The translations under genes were made by a program, and so were the position numbers. Under the pieces are notes generated by a model. The model saw nothing but the letters and a program-made list of their open reading frames with translations, did not search any database and was not told the origin of the DNA. A DNA stretch of 64,000 nucleotides, taken from positions 1 through 64,000 of the forward strand of contig NZ_BMJI01000013.1 of the NCBI RefSeq assembly GCF_014643255.1, read 5' to 3'. Shown in pieces: positions 38,595 to 47,081 of the stretch (position 1 is its first letter; each line of letters begins with the position of its first letter). The stretch is from Tersicoccus solisilvae (lineage in GTDB: Bacteria; Actinomycetota; Actinomycetes; Actinomycetales; Micrococcaceae).

Positions 38595-38602
38595 TGTATA
38601 CA
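38595..38602. promoter_or_regulatory. Putative GntR operator between the C-N hydrolase and the regulator
   Basis: The palindrome TGTATACA lies between the two divergent starts, within the longer GTTGTATACATAAGG. Nearly the same sequence recurs at 40675-40689 before the transporter. TATACA 6 bases before the regulator ATG could also be its -10, so binding would repress its own gene. Confidence 0.6.
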
Positions 38603-38608
38603 TAAGGT

Positions 38609-39256
38609 ATGCGTCAGCGTGTCACGGCGGCCACGTCCGGTCGGGAGCGCGCCTACGCCTACCTGCGGGACGAGATCCTCTCCGATCCCGCACGGCAGGG
38701 CACGTTTCTCAACGAGACCGAGCTCGCCGCCTCCATCGGAGTCTCGCGCACGCCCGTCCGGGAGGCGCTGCTCCTGCTCGTCGCGGACGGGCTGATCGAG
38801 ATGATCCCCCAGCGCGGCGCCCGGGTGCCGGTGGTGGGCCGGCAGCACATCCACGACCTGATGCAGCTGCGCTCCATGCTGGAGTGCCAGTCGGCGCTGA
38901 TCACGCTGCGCGACCGGACCGCCCCGGTGGGGGCGATGGACGCCGTGCTCGCCGCCCAGGAGGACCTGGCCGACGGCGGGGACGAGCGCGCGTTCATCGA
39001 CCTGGACCGCGACTTCCACCAGGCGCTCATCGACGCCGTCGGCAACGGCCTGCTCTCCGCCAGCTACGCGAAACTGCGCTCGCGGCAGATCGTGATCGGC
39101 GTCGAGGCGCTCTTCCGGTCCCCGGAGCGACAGCGGCAGGTGGTCGCGGAGCACCGGGCCATTCTCGCCGCGCTGCAGGCCGGCGACGACGCCGCGGCGA
39201 CGGCCGCCATCGTCGAGCATCTGCGCGTGACCGAGCGGGTGCTGCTCGGCGGCTGA
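38609..39256 (+). CDS. GntR family transcriptional regulator (FadR/FCD type)
   Basis: The 215-residue protein has an N-terminal winged helix-turn-helix (ETELAASIGVSRTPVREALLLL) followed by an all-helical FCD ligand-binding domain (MLECQSALITL; DLDRDFHQALIDAVGN; EHRAILAALQAGD) with conserved Asp and His residues of the metal-binding type. It probably controls the flanking C-N hydrolase, the MHS transporter and DUF2848 genes, since matching operators lie in both divergent intergenic regions. Confidence 0.9.
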   Translation: MRQRVTAATSGRERAYAYLRDEILSDPARQGTFLNETELAASIGVSRTPVREALLLLVADGLIEMIPQRGARVPVVGRQHIHDLMQLRSMLECQSALITLRDRTAPVGAMDAVLAAQEDLADGGDERAFIDLDRDFHQALIDAVGNGLLSASYAKLRSRQIVIGVEALFRSPERQRQVVAEHRAILAALQAGDDAAATAAIVEHLRVTERVLLGG

Positions 39257-39282
39257 CGCCCCGCCGCCGAGCGCACGCCGCG

Positions 39283-40638
39283 TCACAGGCTGGGCGAGTC
39301 CTGGTGCTCGGCCGCGTACTCGCGCAGGTACTCCTCGTCCTCGGCGTGGTTCGGCTCCCGGCCCATGGCCAGCCCGACCAGCGTCAGGATGCACGCCACC
39401 GCCACGTACAGCGCCACCGGCCACCAGTTGGCCCCGTTGGCCGAGACCAGCGTGAACATCAGCGGCGCCAGCGCGCCGCCGAACACGCCCGCGATGGTGT
39501 ACGCGAGCGAGGCCCCGGTGTAGCGCAAGCGCGGGTGGAACTGCTCGATCACGAAGGCCGCCTGCGGGCCGTACATGAACGAGTGGAAGGTCAGGCCGAT
39601 GATCAGGGCGAGGATGAGCAGCCCCTGCGCGCCGGGCTGGAGGATGACGAAGAACAGGAAGCTGAAGACGGCGGTGCCCGCCGCGGCGACGGCGTAGAGC
39701 GTGCGTCGCCGGATCCGGTCCGACAGCCAGCCGGCCAGCGGGATGGTCACCAGCTGGAACGCGGAGCCGACGAGCACGGCCACGAGCGCGGCATTGCGGG
39801 ACAGGCCCAGGTGCTGGACGGCGTAGGAGAGGCTGAAGACCGTCAGCAGCGCGTACAGCACGTCCGGTCCGAGGCGGGAGAGGATGCCGGCGACCAGCGG
39901 ACGCAGCTGGGTGGTGAAGACCTCCCGCACCGGCGCCTCGGAGCGGTCACCGCGGGACTCGAGCGCCTGGAAGACCGGGGTGTCCTCGAGCTTGAGCCGG
40001 ATCCACAGGCCGAAGGCCACCAGGACGGCGGAGAGCAGGAACGCGACGCGCCAGCCCCACTCGAGGAAGGCGTCGGCGGAGAGCAGCGCGGTCAGCCCGG
40101 CCAGGGCACCGTTGGCGAGCAGGTTGCCGGCCGGCGGCCCGATCTGTGCGGCCGACGCCCACAGGCCCCGCTTCCGCGGATCGCCGAACTCGCTCGAGAG
40201 CAGGACGGCGCCGCCCCATTCGCCGCCGACGCCCACGCCCTGCGCGAACCGCAGCACCACGAGCAGCAGCGCGGCGGTGCCGCCGATGTCCACGTAGGTG
40301 GGCAGCACGCCGATCAGGAAGGTGGAGACGCCGATCAGCAGGAGCGTGATGACGAGCACGCGCTTGCGGCCGATGATGTCGCCGAGCCGGCCGAACACCA
40401 CGCCACCGACGGGCCGGGACACGTAGCCGACGGCATAGGTGCTGAAGGCCAGGATGGTGGCGGTGAACGGGTCCGCGGACGGGAAGAACAGGATGGGGAA
40501 GACGAGGGCGGAGGCGGCGGAGTAGACGGCGAAGTCGTACCACTCCAGCGACGTGCCGGTGAGGCTGGCGACGAAGGCCTTGCGCAGGCCTGCGCTGTCG
40601 ATGGCCTCCTCGGCGGAGACCGGTCGGTCGGGGGTCAT
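39283..40638 (-). CDS. MFS transporter of the metabolite:H+ symporter (MHS/ShiA-ProP-like) family
   Basis: The 451-residue protein has twelve membrane helices and the MHS signatures: SLTGTSLEWYDFAVYS in helix 1, GRLGDIIGRKRVLV in the 2-3 loop and RFAQGVGVGGEWGGAVLL in helix 4. Relatives take up organic acids, shikimate or betaines. ATG 40638 has GAGGAGAA upstream; the in-frame extension to 40749 runs through the operator and is rejected. It is probably the importer for the substrate of the neighbouring hydrolase. Confidence 0.9.
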   Translation of the reverse strand: MTPDRPVSAEEAIDSAGLRKAFVASLTGTSLEWYDFAVYSAASALVFPILFFPSADPFTATILAFSTYAVGYVSRPVGGVVFGRLGDIIGRKRVLVITLLLIGVSTFLIGVLPTYVDIGGTAALLLVVLRFAQGVGVGGEWGGAVLLSSEFGDPRKRGLWASAAQIGPPAGNLLANGALAGLTALLSADAFLEWGWRVAFLLSAVLVAFGLWIRLKLEDTPVFQALESRGDRSEAPVREVFTTQLRPLVAGILSRLGPDVLYALLTVFSLSYAVQHLGLSRNAALVAVLVGSAFQLVTIPLAGWLSDRIRRRTLYAVAAAGTAVFSFLFFVILQPGAQGLLILALIIGLTFHSFMYGPQAAFVIEQFHPRLRYTGASLAYTIAGVFGGALAPLMFTLVSANGANWWPVALYVAVACILTLVGLAMGREPNHAEDEEYLREYAAEHQDSPSL

Positions 40639-40674
40639 GGATTCTCCTCGGGAACGGTGCGCGGGGAACGACGT

Positions 40675-40695
40675 GTTGTATACATTAGGCATACA
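40675..40695. promoter_or_regulatory. Second copy of the GntR-type operator
   Basis: GTTGTATACATTAGG (40675-40689) matches 14 of 15 bases of the site before the GntR gene. Here the palindrome can be extended: TGTATAC, 5 bases, GCATACA (6 of 7 complementary positions). It lies between the transporter and DUF2848 genes and could control both. Confidence 0.65.
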
Positions 40696-40784
40696 GAGCC
40701 GCGCTGACCAGACCTGCGCCGGCGTCGTCGGGAGAATCGATCTCCCCACACACCGTCACATCGCCGACACATGAGGGAGCCGAG

Positions 40785-41462
40785 ATGACCACCCTGACCT
40801 TCGCCCTGCCGGACGGCACCACCGAGACCGTCGCCGTCACGCGCCTCCTGAACGCCGGGTACGCCGGCCGCGACCAGGCCGAGGTGCGCGCGCACATCGA
40901 GGAACTGGCCGAGCTCGGCGTGCCCGGGCCGGACACCATCCCGACCATGTACCCCATCGCGCCGTACCTCGCGCAGCAGACCGACGTCGTCGAGGTCCAG
41001 CACGGCAAGACCTCCGGCGAGGCGGAATGGGCACTGATCATCACCGAGTCCGGCGTGCTGCTGAGCGCCGCCTGCGACCACACCGACCGGAACCTCGAGG
41101 TGCACGGCGTGGCGTGGAGCAAGAACGCCTCCCCGGACGTCATCGCCACCAGCGCCTGGCGGCTCGACGACGTCCGCGACCACCTCGACGACATCACGCT
41201 CAAGGCGTGGGTGGGCCAGGACCGCCGGCTGATCCAGGACGGCACGCTCGGCGCCCTGCTCGACCCCGACCACTGGCTCGGCGTGCTCGCCGAGCGCGGC
41301 CTGGACACGCCCGGCACCGTGCTGGTCTCGGGCACCATCACGATGAAGCCCGGCGTCGACCAGTTCGCCGACCGCTGGGAGGTCGAACTCGGCGACCCGA
41401 CCACGGGTGCCACCATCGGCCTCGCCTACGCCGTCGCACCGCTGCCGGAGCCGATCGGCTGA
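40785..41462 (+). CDS. DUF2848 family protein
   Basis: The 225-residue protein matches DUF2848: RLLNAGYAGRDQAEVRAHIEELAELGVP, TSGEAEWALI, CDHTDRNLEVHGVAWSKNASPDVIA and a late VLVSGTI strand. No reaction is established; the overall pattern recalls fumarylacetoacetate hydrolase-type folds. It has GAGGGAG before the ATG and lies divergent from the MHS transporter across the shared operator, so I read it as an enzyme of the same catabolic route. Confidence 0.85.
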   Translation: MTTLTFALPDGTTETVAVTRLLNAGYAGRDQAEVRAHIEELAELGVPGPDTIPTMYPIAPYLAQQTDVVEVQHGKTSGEAEWALIITESGVLLSAACDHTDRNLEVHGVAWSKNASPDVIATSAWRLDDVRDHLDDITLKAWVGQDRRLIQDGTLGALLDPDHWLGVLAERGLDTPGTVLVSGTITMKPGVDQFADRWEVELGDPTTGATIGLAYAVAPLPEPIG

Positions 41463-41590
41463 CGCCCTCCGGCGTGCTCGGCCGGCGGGCGTTGCATCGG
41501 GGCTGACGTGCGATGATGCGACCGGGCGACCGCGCGTCGTCCGTCTGCCGCACGTGCGCGGCGGGCACGGGGGCCGAGCACGGGGAATCG

Positions 41591-42124
41591 ATGAGAACAG
41601 CACCCTCCACCAGAACAGCACCGTCCACCGGAATCGCCACGAGCACTGAACTCAGGGCGCCGGCCGCGGCAACGTTCGGAATCGCAGGAACGGTGGCGCT
41701 GGTCATCTCCATCGTGGCCACGGCAGGCATGTTCACCGAGGGCGACCCCCTGTCCGCCCTGGCGAGGGCGGTGTCGTCCGTTCCCGTGGTCGCCGGGGCG
41801 TCCCTTCTCCTGGTGGGCATCGCGTCGGCCATCTACCTCGTGGCTCAGCGCCGTCTGCTGTGGCTGATCGTCGGGATACCGTGTTCCGCCGTGCTCCTGC
41901 TGGTCGTCCTGGTCGTCATCGGCCTTGCCCTCGGCCCCGGTCTCGACGGACTGATCCTCCCGGCGATGTTCGCGCCGATCGTCATACTCCTCGGGGGAAC
42001 GCTGACGGTCCTCATGAGCCTCGGCCTGCTCCTGCCTGGTCGAGCGAGGACCCCGGTGACGGTCGTCGGCGTGGTCTTCATCGGCGCGTCAGTGGTCTGC
42101 GGCTTCTTCGCGCTGCAGTCGTAG
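41591..42124 (+). CDS. Polytopic membrane protein of unknown function
   Basis: The 177-residue protein has a Thr/Ser/Ala-rich N-terminus and four or five hydrophobic helices starting near residue 27 (FGIAGTVALVISIVATAG... LLWLIVGIPCSAVLLLVVLVVI... VTVVGVVFIGASVVCGFFAL). I do not recognise a family. The start is uncertain: ATG 41591 follows GGGGAAT, and the frame is open further up to 41513. It stands alone before pxpA. Confidence 0.6.
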   Translation: MRTAPSTRTAPSTGIATSTELRAPAAATFGIAGTVALVISIVATAGMFTEGDPLSALARAVSSVPVVAGASLLLVGIASAIYLVAQRRLLWLIVGIPCSAVLLLVVLVVIGLALGPGLDGLILPAMFAPIVILLGGTLTVLMSLGLLLPGRARTPVTVVGVVFIGASVVCGFFALQS

Positions 42125-42159
42125 GCCGACAGACACGGCGTGGTCGCCATAATGGGGTG

Positions 42160-42909
42160 ATGGACCTGAACTGCGACCTCGGCGAGTCCTTCGGCGCGTG
42201 GACCATGGGGGACGACGAGGCGATGTTCTCGCTCGTCACCAGCGTCAACGTGGCCTGCGGATTCCACGCCGGGGACCCCATGACCATGCTGCGCTCCTGC
42301 CGGCTCGCCGGTGAGCACGGGGTCACCGTCGGCGCGCACGTCGCCTACCGGGACCTGGCCGGCTTCGGCCGGCGCCGGATGGACGTCGCCCCCGACGAGC
42401 TGACCGCGGACGTGCTCTATCAGCTGGCCGCGCTCGACGGGATCGCGCGGGCCACCGGTATCGCGGTCCGCTACGTCAAACCGCACGGCGCTCTCTACAA
42501 CACCATCGCCGTCGACGAGTTCCAGGCTCGCGCCGTCGTCGCCGCGGTCCGACTCGCCGACCCCGGCCTGCCGATCCTCGGCCTGCCCGCCTCGGTGATC
42601 GAGGCCGTCTGCGTCGAGGAGCGGCACCCGTTCGTGCGTGAAGCCTTCGTGGACCGCGCCTACACCCCGGACGGCAACCTCGTGTCCCGCCGCGAGGAGG
42701 GCGCGGTGCTGCACGACGTCGCCGCCGTCGCCGACCGGGCGGTGGTGATGGCCCGCGACGGCGTGGTGACCGCCCTGGACGGCACGCAGGCCGAGGTGCG
42801 GCCCCGCTCGCTGTGCGTGCACTCCGACACCCCCGGTGCCGTGGCGATGGCCGGCGCCGTCCGCGAGGCCCTGACCGGTGCCGGGATCGAGCTGAGGCCG
42901 TTCGCATGA
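42160..42909 (+). CDS. pxpA: 5-oxoprolinase subunit PxpA (LamB/YcsF family)
   Basis: PxpA acts with PxpB and PxpC to hydrolyse 5-oxoproline to glutamate with ATP, disposing of a spontaneous by-product of glutamine. The 249-residue protein begins MDLNCDLGESFGAW, with VNVACGFHAGDP, GAHVAYRDLAGFGRR and VKPHGALYN all present. CATAAT (42148-42153) lies 6 bases before the ATG, a near-consensus -10 in leaderless spacing. Its stop overlaps the pxpB-C fusion. Confidence 0.93.
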   Translation: MDLNCDLGESFGAWTMGDDEAMFSLVTSVNVACGFHAGDPMTMLRSCRLAGEHGVTVGAHVAYRDLAGFGRRRMDVAPDELTADVLYQLAALDGIARATGIAVRYVKPHGALYNTIAVDEFQARAVVAAVRLADPGLPILGLPASVIEAVCVEERHPFVREAFVDRAYTPDGNLVSRREEGAVLHDVAAVADRAVVMARDGVVTALDGTQAEVRPRSLCVHSDTPGAVAMAGAVREALTGAGIELRPFA

Positions 42910-44651
42910 GCGACGTCGCTGTTCCCCCGTCCGCACCGTCGACGCCCCGCATCCTGCCCGACGGGGATCGCGCCCTGCTGGTCGAGGTGGAGGACAACGC
43001 CGCGGTCCTGGCCCTGCGCGCTCGTTTGCGCGCCGATCCGGGTGCCGTACCCGACGCCGTCGTCGACGTCGTGCCGGCCGCCCGCACCCTCCTCGTCGTC
43101 GCGTCGACTCCGTCCGCCCTCAGCGCGGTGCGCGCCTGGCTCGAGACGGCCCTGGCGGCCGGACGCTCCGGCGACGAACCCGTGGACGTCGCCCCCGGCC
43201 GGGAGATCACCATTGCCGTCCGCTACGACGGGCCCGACCTGGCCGACGTCGCCGCCGAGCTCGGCATCGGCGTCGACGAGGTGATCGCCCGGCACACGGG
43301 CACCGTGTGGCGCCTGGGCTTCATGGGCTTCGCGCCCGGCTTCGGGTACCTCGTGCCCGACGACTCCGCGTCGCCTGCGGACGGCGGGCTCGCCGTGCGG
43401 CGCCTGCCGACGCCCCGGACCCGGGTACGGCCCGGCTCCGTCGGGCTCGCCGACGGCTTCAGCGCCGTCTACCCCGCGGCGTCCCCCGGCGGTTGGCGAC
43501 TGATCGGCAGCACGGACCACGCGATGTGGGACCCGGCCGCGGAACCGCCCGCCGCGGTCGGCCCCGGGGACACCGTCCGGTTCGTGGCGGCCGACGACGT
43601 CGCGGAGCCGCCGGCGGCGGGCGAGGACGGGCCGGAGGCGACGGACCGGGCCGCGACCGCGCCGTCCGGGCGGCACGCCGGTGCCTCCCCGGCTCTCCCG
43701 CGATCCGGTGCCGCGGTCCGGAAGCTCACCGTGCTGCAGTCCGGCCCCCAGACACTCGTGCAGGACTCCGGCCGACCCGGACGGGCCGACCTCGGGGTCA
43801 GTCCCTCCGGGGCGCTGGACCGGCAGGCCGCCGCCATCGCCACGGCGCTGGTGGGCAACGATCCGGGCACGCCGGTGCTCGAGGTCCTCCAGGGCGGCCT
43901 CCAGGTGCGCGCCCACGCCGAGCTGCTGGTCGCCGTGACGGGCGCCGTCGGCCCCGTGCGCGTCAACGCCCAGCCCGTCTCGCAGCACCGGGCGGTGACC
44001 CTTCCCGCCGGCGGCCTGCTCGACATCGGGCCGGCACTGGCGGGCATGCGCTACTACGTCGCGTTCCAGGGCGGCCTCGAGGCGGAGCCGGTCCTCGGCT
44101 CGGCCAGTGCCGACCTGCTCTCCGGGCTCGGGCCGCGGCCCCTGATCGCGGGGGAGGAGGTCGCCGTCGGACGGACCCGGCTGACGCTGGCCCGCCCGAG
44201 GAGGCCGCTCAAGCCCCGGGTGCCGACCGTGGACGACACCGTCGTGCGGGTCCGGCCCGGTCCCCGCCGAGACTGGTTCGACGCCACCGCATGGGAGGCG
44301 CTACTGGACGCCCGGTGGACCGCCACGGGCGACTCCAACCGGGTCGGCATCCGCCTCGACGGCCCCGATCTGACGCGGGTCCGCGAGGACGAACTGCCCA
44401 GCGAGGGCATGGTCACCGGGTCGCTGCAGGTGCCGTCGTCGGGACTGCCGATCGTCTTCCTCGCCGACCACCCGGTCACCGGCGGCTACCCGGTGATCGC
44501 CGTCGTCGTGGACGCCGACCTCGACGTCCTCGCCCAGCTGCGGCCGGGCCAGGGGCTGCGGTTCACCGACGGCGCCGTCCGGGTCTCGGCCGGCCTCCAG
44601 GGCTCGGTGAACCGGATCGAACGGGCGGTCGGTTCCCTGTTCCGGCGCTGA
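42906..44651 (+). CDS. 5-oxoprolinase subunits PxpB and PxpC fused in one protein
   Basis: Residues 1-220 form the KipI/PxpB part (GTVWRLGFMGFAPGFGYLV; PGSVGLADGFSAVYPAASPGGWRLIG), an Ala/Gly/Pro linker spans about 225-265, and the KipA/PxpC part follows (VLQSGPQTLVQDSGRPGRADLGVSPSGALD; GDSNRVGIRLDG; ELPSEGMVTGSLQVPSSGLPIVFLADHPVTGGYPVIA). In most bacteria these are two genes. The 581-residue fusion overlaps pxpA as ATGA, so the whole enzyme comes from a two-gene operon. Confidence 0.93.
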   Translation: MSDVAVPPSAPSTPRILPDGDRALLVEVEDNAAVLALRARLRADPGAVPDAVVDVVPAARTLLVVASTPSALSAVRAWLETALAAGRSGDEPVDVAPGREITIAVRYDGPDLADVAAELGIGVDEVIARHTGTVWRLGFMGFAPGFGYLVPDDSASPADGGLAVRRLPTPRTRVRPGSVGLADGFSAVYPAASPGGWRLIGSTDHAMWDPAAEPPAAVGPGDTVRFVAADDVAEPPAAGEDGPEATDRAATAPSGRHAGASPALPRSGAAVRKLTVLQSGPQTLVQDSGRPGRADLGVSPSGALDRQAAAIATALVGNDPGTPVLEVLQGGLQVRAHAELLVAVTGAVGPVRVNAQPVSQHRAVTLPAGGLLDIGPALAGMRYYVAFQGGLEAEPVLGSASADLLSGLGPRPLIAGEEVAVGRTRLTLARPRRPLKPRVPTVDDTVVRVRPGPRRDWFDATAWEALLDARWTATGDSNRVGIRLDGPDLTRVREDELPSEGMVTGSLQVPSSGLPIVFLADHPVTGGYPVIAVVVDADLDVLAQLRPGQGLRFTDGAVRVSAGLQGSVNRIERAVGSLFRR

Positions 44652-44714
44652 CGGCAGGTCCGGGCGCATTCCCGGGGTGAGGCGTCCTCGCCGCGGTCGG
44701 CGATACGGTGAGCC

Positions 44715-45140
44715 ATGATCGTCGTCCTGGCCGCGGTGCTGCTCGTGCTCGTCGGTGGCTCGAGCGTCGTCCTGGGACTGCGCGTGCGGCGGCGGTGCGC
44801 ACGGCGGCTGCGGGAATGGACGGCCGTCGAGGCGACCGTCGTGGGGCGATCTCCCGGCGCCGGCGCCGACGTCTCTCAGGAGGGTCTCGTCGCGCAGTAC
44901 CGCTGGCATGACGGACGGGTCCGCACGGTCCGCAGCGCGGTGAGCCGGACGTCGGTGCCGTGGCGATCGCACCAGGGCGAGACGATCACGGTGCACGTCG
45001 ACCCGGCCGATCCGGACGAGGCGGCGATCGTCGTCGGCCCCTGGGGCGAACAGCGTGCGGTCGGCCTCACCGTCGCCATCGGGATCGTCTTCGTGGTGGT
45101 CGGGCTGGTGGTCGGTGTCGTCGCCCTGAGTCTGCGCTGA
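44715..45140 (+). CDS. DUF3592-like small membrane protein
   Basis: The 141-residue protein has a membrane helix at about 2-22, a central soluble segment (WTAVEATVVGR... VAQYRWHDGRVRTV... GETITVHVDPADPDEAAI) and a second helix at about 116-138, the arrangement of DUF3592. No function is known. TACGGT stands only 5 bases before the ATG, slightly tight for a leaderless start. Confidence 0.65.
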   Translation: MIVVLAAVLLVLVGGSSVVLGLRVRRRCARRLREWTAVEATVVGRSPGAGADVSQEGLVAQYRWHDGRVRTVRSAVSRTSVPWRSHQGETITVHVDPADPDEAAIVVGPWGEQRAVGLTVAIGIVFVVVGLVVGVVALSLR

Positions 45141-45392
45141 CCACGCGTCGCCCACTCGATCGGCAAGGCCCCGCGGGCAGCGGCCGCCCGGTCCCCGAAC
45201 CGCGCCCGTCAGACCGTGGTGTCGCCGGCGGTGCGACGCTGCCGTCGCAGCGACGCCGTGGCGAGGGTGGACCTGAGCAGGTAGAGCGGGCCGGGTGGCA
45301 TCCAGCCGAGCTGGCGGGCGCACCGGTGCGGCCCGGCGGCAACGCGGGGCATACTGGCACCCTCAGCCGCAGCCCACCCGAACGGAGGCGCC
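45141..45392. other. 252-bp intergenic region
   Basis: No gene I can support. A 47-codon frame runs on the - strand from ATG 45352 to 45209 but has no ribosome-binding site or recognisable homology. The ATG of the following + strand gene has CGGAGGCG just upstream. Confidence 0.4.
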
Positions 45393-45833
45393 ATGATCTC
45401 GACCGAGCTGGCCCGGGCGCTGCGCACCGCGGGTCTGCGCTGGACGCCGGAGCCCGGTGACCGATTCGTGCTCGACCCGGAGCAGTCGCGGCTGGTGCCG
45501 GACGAGGACCGCAAGGACGTCTACACGGTCAGCGACATGACCATCGAGGCCCACGAGTACCCCACCGGCACGATCCTCGGGTTCAACGGGACGACGGAGT
45601 GGGCACTGGACTCGGTGGCCCTGCAGGACGCGCTGTGGCTGCCGGCCGAGGGCCAGCTGCGGAGCCTGCTGGGGGACGGATTCCGGTCGCTGACCGCCGA
45701 CGACGACGGTCGCTTCACGGTGCGGGCGCGGCTGCGCGGTGGTGACCGCGCCTTCGAGGGGCCCAGCCCCGCCGAGGCCTACGGCGAGGCGCTGCTGGCG
45801 CTGCTCCTGCTGGCGGTCGCGCCGCCGGACTGA
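45393..45833 (+). CDS. Conserved small actinobacterial protein of unknown function
   Basis: The 146-residue soluble protein contains LARALRTAGLRWTPEPGDRFVL, VYTVSDMTIEAHEYPTGTILGFNGTTEWALDSV and WLPAEGQLRSLLG. Homologues in Micrococcaceae are often labelled pilus assembly protein CpaE, but there is no Walker motif, receiver domain or pilus gene nearby, so that name is not supported. CGGAGGCGCC precedes the ATG. The tRNA-Lys gene follows. Confidence 0.7.
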   Translation: MISTELARALRTAGLRWTPEPGDRFVLDPEQSRLVPDEDRKDVYTVSDMTIEAHEYPTGTILGFNGTTEWALDSVALQDALWLPAEGQLRSLLGDGFRSLTADDDGRFTVRARLRGGDRAFEGPSPAEAYGEALLALLLLAVAPPD

Positions 45834-45924
45834 ACGGTGCCCCGGCCGTCGTCGGGCCGCCGTCCTGGCCGGCCATGGGGATCCCCGGCATGCGCTACCG
45901 TGGAGGCAGCCCGCTCGCGGGCAG

Positions 45925-45997
45925 GGGCCTCTAGCTCAGTTGGTAGAGCATCGGACTTTTAATCCGCGGGTCGTGGGTTCGAGCCCCACGGGGCCCA
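45925..45997 (+). tRNA. tRNA-Lys (anticodon UUU)
   Basis: The 73-base cloverleaf has a 7-bp acceptor stem (GGGCCTC pairing with GGGGCCC, one T-G pair), D-arm GCTC/GAGC, anticodon TTT at 45958-45960 in loop CTTTTAA, and T-arm GTGGG-TTCGAGC-CCCAC, with A as the discriminator. The CCA end is not encoded. TACCGT at 45896-45901 may be its -10. Confidence 0.97.
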
Positions 45998-46004
45998 CTC
46001 GTGA

Positions 46005-46538
46005 CTACGCGCCGGTGAGCATCCGGTGGACGAGGTCGAACCGCGCCTCCGCCCGGCTGGCCGGCAGCCGCCCGCTCGCCTCCAGGGTGGCGAGCCCGTG
46101 CAGAGCGGACCAGGCCACCTCCGCCCGCACGTCGTCGGGTTCCCCGAACACGTCGCGGATCCCCGCGAATGCACGCACGAGTGGCTCGGAGGTGTCGTCC
46201 GCGGCGAAGACCAATCCGGTCGACATGGTGAACATCGCGTCGTAGACGCGGGGGTGGGCGGCGGCGAAGTCGAGATAGGCGCGCATCCGGACCAGCAGAT
46301 CGACCTCCACCGCCTCCAGCGCGGCGGCCAGATCGGCGAACCCGGCGAGCGTCACCGCGTCCAGCAGCGCCTGGCGGCCGGTGAAGGCCGAGTACAGCAC
46401 CGGTTGCGTCACGCCGAGTTCGCCGGCGAGGCGACGCATCGTCACTGCCGTCCAACCCTCGGATTCGGCGAGGTCACGGGCGGCGCGGACGACCAGGTCT
46501 CGGCGCACGTCGAGGTCGGGGGCCGGTCTCGGAGGCAC
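46005..46538 (-). CDS. TetR family transcriptional regulator
   Basis: The 177-residue protein has the N-terminal TetR helix-turn-helix (VRAARDLAESEGWTAVTMRRLAGELGVTQPVLYSAF) and a helical ligand-binding C-terminus. GTG 46538 has TATCCT 7 bases upstream, so it seems to have its own leaderless promoter besides lying last in the DUF4267-SnoaL-tetR row. The long palindrome before the DUF4267 gene is its likely operator. Confidence 0.88.
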   Translation of the reverse strand: MPPRPAPDLDVRRDLVVRAARDLAESEGWTAVTMRRLAGELGVTQPVLYSAFTGRQALLDAVTLAGFADLAAALEAVEVDLLVRMRAYLDFAAAHPRVYDAMFTMSTGLVFAADDTSEPLVRAFAGIRDVFGEPDDVRAEVAWSALHGLATLEASGRLPASRAEARFDLVHRMLTGA

Positions 46539-46598
46539 GGTGTCGAGGATAGCGGGATCGGGGAGCGCGGTGCGCCGCCCCGGGGTACGGTGCAGCCC

Positions 46599-47042
46599 TC
46601 AGTCCCAGGCCCCGGCGGCGGCGTCGCCCTGCGCCGTCACCTGCGACATCAGACCGGCGAAGTCCTCGAGGTGCCACGTCGTGTCGATCCGGCCGGCTCG
46701 CACCCGGTGCACGTCCATCGTGCGGATCGCGATGCGCCGCCCGGTCGGCGGGTGGCCGAGGAAGGCCCCGCGGTGCGTGCCGGTGACCGTGTTGCGGACG
46801 GCGACGCGATCGCCGTCGACGAGCAGATCCTCGTTGACGACGTCGTAGTCGGGGAACGCGTGGCGGAACGTCTCGATCTGGGCGGCGAGCCCGGCGGCTC
46901 CCGGCTGCTGGCCGGGAGCGAGTGGCAGATCCACCCAGCCGATGGCGAGAACATCCCGGTGGATCGCGGTGTCGCCGGTGCGGAACGGTTCGTAGAAGGC
47001 GCGCACCAGACCCTTCAGGTCGGCCGGCTCGGATCTCGTCAT
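46599..47042 (-). CDS. SnoaL-like / ester cyclase family protein
   Basis: The 147-residue protein has the NTF2-like fold pattern of the SnoaL polyketide-cyclase family: LVRAFYEPFRTGD, AQIETFRHAFPDYDVVNEDLLVDGDRVAVR, GTHRGAFLGHPPTGRRI and RAGRIDTTWHLEDFAGLM. Members of this family are usually small accessory enzymes or binding proteins; the substrate is unknown. GGAGGACATC precedes the ATG. It lies between the DUF4267 and tetR genes. Confidence 0.82.
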   Translation of the reverse strand: MTRSEPADLKGLVRAFYEPFRTGDTAIHRDVLAIGWVDLPLAPGQQPGAAGLAAQIETFRHAFPDYDVVNEDLLVDGDRVAVRNTVTGTHRGAFLGHPPTGRRIAIRTMDVHRVRAGRIDTTWHLEDFAGLMSQVTAQGDAAAGAWD

Positions 47043-47081
47043 GATGTCCTCCTGGCGTGGTACTGAGCGGTTCAGCTGCGG

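Noticed and set aside
45209-45352. 47-codon - strand ORF upstream of the 45393 gene
   Set aside because: No ribosome-binding site, no recognisable family and composition like the flanking intergenic DNA.
45393-45833. Naming the 146-residue protein as pilus assembly protein CpaE
   Set aside because: CpaE is a larger ATPase-like protein; here there is no Walker motif and no pilus gene in the window.
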